Shown in pieces: positions 62,330 through 64,000 of a stretch of DNA of 64,000 nucleotides. The position numbers and the translations under genes were made by a program. The stretch is from Halomarina litorea. GTDB lineage: Archaea > Halobacteriota > Halobacteria > Halobacteriales > Haloarculaceae. The DNA lies in contig NZ_CP100450.1 of NCBI RefSeq assembly GCF_024227715.1, positions 54,990 to 118,989 of the forward strand, written 5' to 3'. Every line of letters starts with the position of its first letter. Positions within the stretch are counted from its first letter, which is position 1. The notes beneath the pieces were generated by a model. It was not told where the DNA came from and did no database searches. It saw nothing but the letters and a program-made list of their open reading frames with translations.

Positions 62330-63811
62330 ATGACCGGATCGAGATTCACCGTCCCATTCGACGTCGTCCACGACAGCATCGGTCCCGATACTCTGGCGTC
62401 CATCCAGCACGGCATCGCGACGCTGCCGACTGACGCCACGCTGGTTCCGCTCGCCGCCGTCTTCACCGACTGGATCGCGAACTTCTTCACTTACATCCTG
62501 ACCGGGATTCTCGGGTTCATCGGCGAGCTCATCGCCAACGGGATGCGGACGTTCATCATCTTCGACAGCCCCTACTCCGACCCCACGATGCAGGCGGCCT
62601 TCCAGCACAATCTCGATATCTTCCCGCAGCTGCTCGTGATCATGTTCATGGCGGGGGTCGCGACGAAACCGTTCGCCGATCAGCGGGAGGTGACGAACTT
62701 CATGCTCGTCTGGAAGGCGCTGAAGGTGATCATCTTCGTCGCCGTTGCCCGCCAAATCATGCATTTCGGTCTCCTGCTGACGAACGCGATCATTCGCCAC
62801 ATCTTCACCGCGAACTACGGTGCCGCGTTCGGACCAGAGGTTCTGAAATCCAGCCTTGACGGGGCTGCGGCCTCGGGCGCTGGTGTGATCATCGGTGCGC
62901 TCATCCTGAGCATGGTCTCTGTGGCGGGCATCTTGCTGGCGCTCGGTGTGTTCGTCCTGCGGGAGTTCCTGTTCAACGCGACGTTCATTCTCCTGCCTGT
63001 CCTCGGAGCGATGCTCTTCCTGGACTTCGGGCCGCTCCGCTACACGTCGGAGATCGCGAAAACCGCCCTCCGCGCGACGGCCTATATGCTCCTCGCCGGA
63101 ATCGTGATGGCCGGTCTCTTGCAGACTGGCGCCGCGGCTGCCGGTGCGTACGCGGACATGGCCGGGCAGGGAGCAACAGCGGCACAGACTCAGCAGGCGA
63201 GTGATCCTGGGTTCGGGGAGGTCCTCGAGGCGTACCTCTTCTGGTTGATTGGCCTCGTCGCTCCCGCACTCGTCGGCATCAAATCAGCAGCTATGGCCGG
63301 GCTGTCGCCGCGTCGGATCTCCGGTCGTCAAGGTGCGAAAAGCAAATCGAGTTCTCAGGGCTCGTCGACGAGCCAGTCTGGCGGAAAATCGACTCGTACC
63401 GCCCTGATGGAACAGGCGAGGCATGGAACGTCAAAGGGGTTGGGTTATGCTGATCGGAAAACTGGCGGAATCGGGAGCAGCGCTGTCAGTAGGGCTGGAT
63501 CTGCAGCAGGTCGGGCAAGGAGTGCAGCCGGAAGTACAGCTACAACTGTCCTCTCTGAAGAGACTGTCAAGACGAGTAAGAAGGTAGGGGCTCAAGGAAA
63601 GAAGGGCGGAAAGCGTGCCGCTCAAGACGTCAAAGCCGGTGCCGACTACGCGACTCGAAATCTCCACCAATCACCTGTTGACTGGGCGGAAGCTGGTCTT
63701 GAGAGATACCGCGAGAACCCCGCTGTCGATACGTCGACGGAGACTGGACCTAACCAACAGAAGATAAGCGATTGGACGGATGAGTCCGCCGACAAGGATC
63801 GGTCAAAGTGA
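62330..63811 (+). CDS. VirB6/TrbL-like polytopic membrane protein
   Basis: A 493-residue protein. Residues 45-330 hold about six to eight membrane segments (IANFFTYILTGILGFIGELI, LVIMFMAGVATK, VIIGALILSMVSVAGILLAL, ATAYMLLAGIVMAGLLQTGAA). Residues 335-493 form a Gly/Ser/Lys-rich soluble tail (KSKSSSQGSSTSQSGGKS). This fits TrbL/VirB6-type inner-membrane channel components of conjugation-type secretion systems. The position after a pilin-like gene supports the call. Confidence 0.75.
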   Translation: MTGSRFTVPFDVVHDSIGPDTLASIQHGIATLPTDATLVPLAAVFTDWIANFFTYILTGILGFIGELIANGMRTFIIFDSPYSDPTMQAAFQHNLDIFPQLLVIMFMAGVATKPFADQREVTNFMLVWKALKVIIFVAVARQIMHFGLLLTNAIIRHIFTANYGAAFGPEVLKSSLDGAAASGAGVIIGALILSMVSVAGILLALGVFVLREFLFNATFILLPVLGAMLFLDFGPLRYTSEIAKTALRATAYMLLAGIVMAGLLQTGAAAAGAYADMAGQGATAAQTQQASDPGFGEVLEAYLFWLIGLVAPALVGIKSAAMAGLSPRRISGRQGAKSKSSSQGSSTSQSGGKSTRTALMEQARHGTSKGLGYADRKTGGIGSSAVSRAGSAAGRARSAAGSTATTVLSEETVKTSKKVGAQGKKGGKRAAQDVKAGADYATRNLHQSPVDWAEAGLERYRENPAVDTSTETGPNQQKISDWTDESADKDRSK

Positions 63812-63812
63812 G

Positions 63813-64000
63813 ATGACTGGAACACTGAGGATTGGAGATCGTCTGAGGAAGGTAGTTGTGGAGCTTCTCTCAACGGGTCTCTTTACAGCAAACTATGTGC
63901 TGGCCCCACTTGGGGTCATCTGGGTCGTCGCTAATACTCCCTCTTCGGTTAGAGGAGTGGCCGCTCTTTTAGGTGTTCCAGCCATCTGGATGCTCCCTTC
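63813..64000 (+). CDS. Membrane protein, cut by the window end
   Basis: An open frame from an ATG two bases after the VirB6-like stop, running 62 codons to the window end with no stop. The visible part has a basic start (RIGDRLRKVVVELL) and a hydrophobic segment (YVLAPLGVIWVVA), then another near the edge. Likely the next gene of the secretion cluster; the 3' end is missing. Confidence 0.6.
   Translation, partial: MTGTLRIGDRLRKVVVELLSTGLFTANYVLAPLGVIWVVANTPSSVRGVAALLGVPAIWMLP

Overview
The window reads as part of a large plasmid or second replicon of a halophilic archaeon (class Halobacteria). The evidence is a GC-rich sequence with very acidic proteins, twin-arginine signal peptides, halocyanin and copper nitrite reductase, an Orc1/Cdc6 initiator surrounded by iterated origin boxes, an IS1341-type TnpB, an archaeal-style BREX locus, and many short haloarchaea-type hypothetical proteins. 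No rRNA, tRNA, ribosomal-protein or other clear core chromosomal gene was seen.

Layout. (1) 77-6106: a respiratory/denitrification module with a two-domain halocyanin, NirK, a polytopic membrane protein, a small ferredoxin, an orphan SdhB-like iron-sulfur protein and a cupin. It contains two paralogous CGCGG-motif small proteins of the type predicted to be radical-SAM-modified. (2) 6404-9828: four co-oriented accessory genes (DUF6610-like, unknown, ArdC/ImmA-like metallopeptidase, SWIM zinc finger), each preceded by a GC-rich palindrome. (3) 10176-15017: a giant sacsin-type ATPase/DUF3883 protein. (4) 15244-18767: three secreted or membrane proteins of unknown role. (5) 19298-24196: a tyrosine recombinase, a small membrane protein, an intact IS5-family element with 8-bp target duplications and a passenger ORF, then a winged-helix regulator divergent from a possible TIR/deoxyribosyltransferase-fold protein. 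(6) 24447-29919: an AddAB-like helicase-nuclease pair. (7) 30139-34330: the replication/maintenance core, with a small protein, an AAA-type ATPase plus a small possible ribbon-helix-helix partner, and Orc1/Cdc6 flanked by ten copies of an 18-bp origin box. (8) 34621-36100: a TnpB element. (9) 36128-59588: a defence island with a Fic/Doc-like protein, a full BREX locus of the archaeal type 5 kind (brxA, brxC, brxB, a second brxC, pglX, pglZ, brxHII), an Mrr-like endonuclease, a Kiwa pair (kwaA, kwaB) and a PadR regulator. (10) 60017-64000: the start of a conjugation- or secretion-like cluster (pilin-like, large exported protein, VirB6/TrbL-like, and a truncated membrane protein).

Three families of unexplained short repeats tie the backbone together: five copies of a TTAACCAAC / GTTGGTTAA palindrome with 23-25 bp between arms, seven copies of TTAA-N8-TTAA, and the ten origin boxes. 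The first two lie in intergenic sequence (one TTAA box overlaps a stop codon) around maintenance and mobility genes and may be operator or centromere-like sites. The strongest novelty candidates are these repeat families, the abrupt low-GC central block of pglX starting at the NPPY motif, two related 34-residue peptides that bracket the Fic-BREX block, the ATPase/small-protein pair beside the origin, and the paired CGCGG precursors with no maturase in view. Family names rest on motif recognition by eye; no database search was possible.
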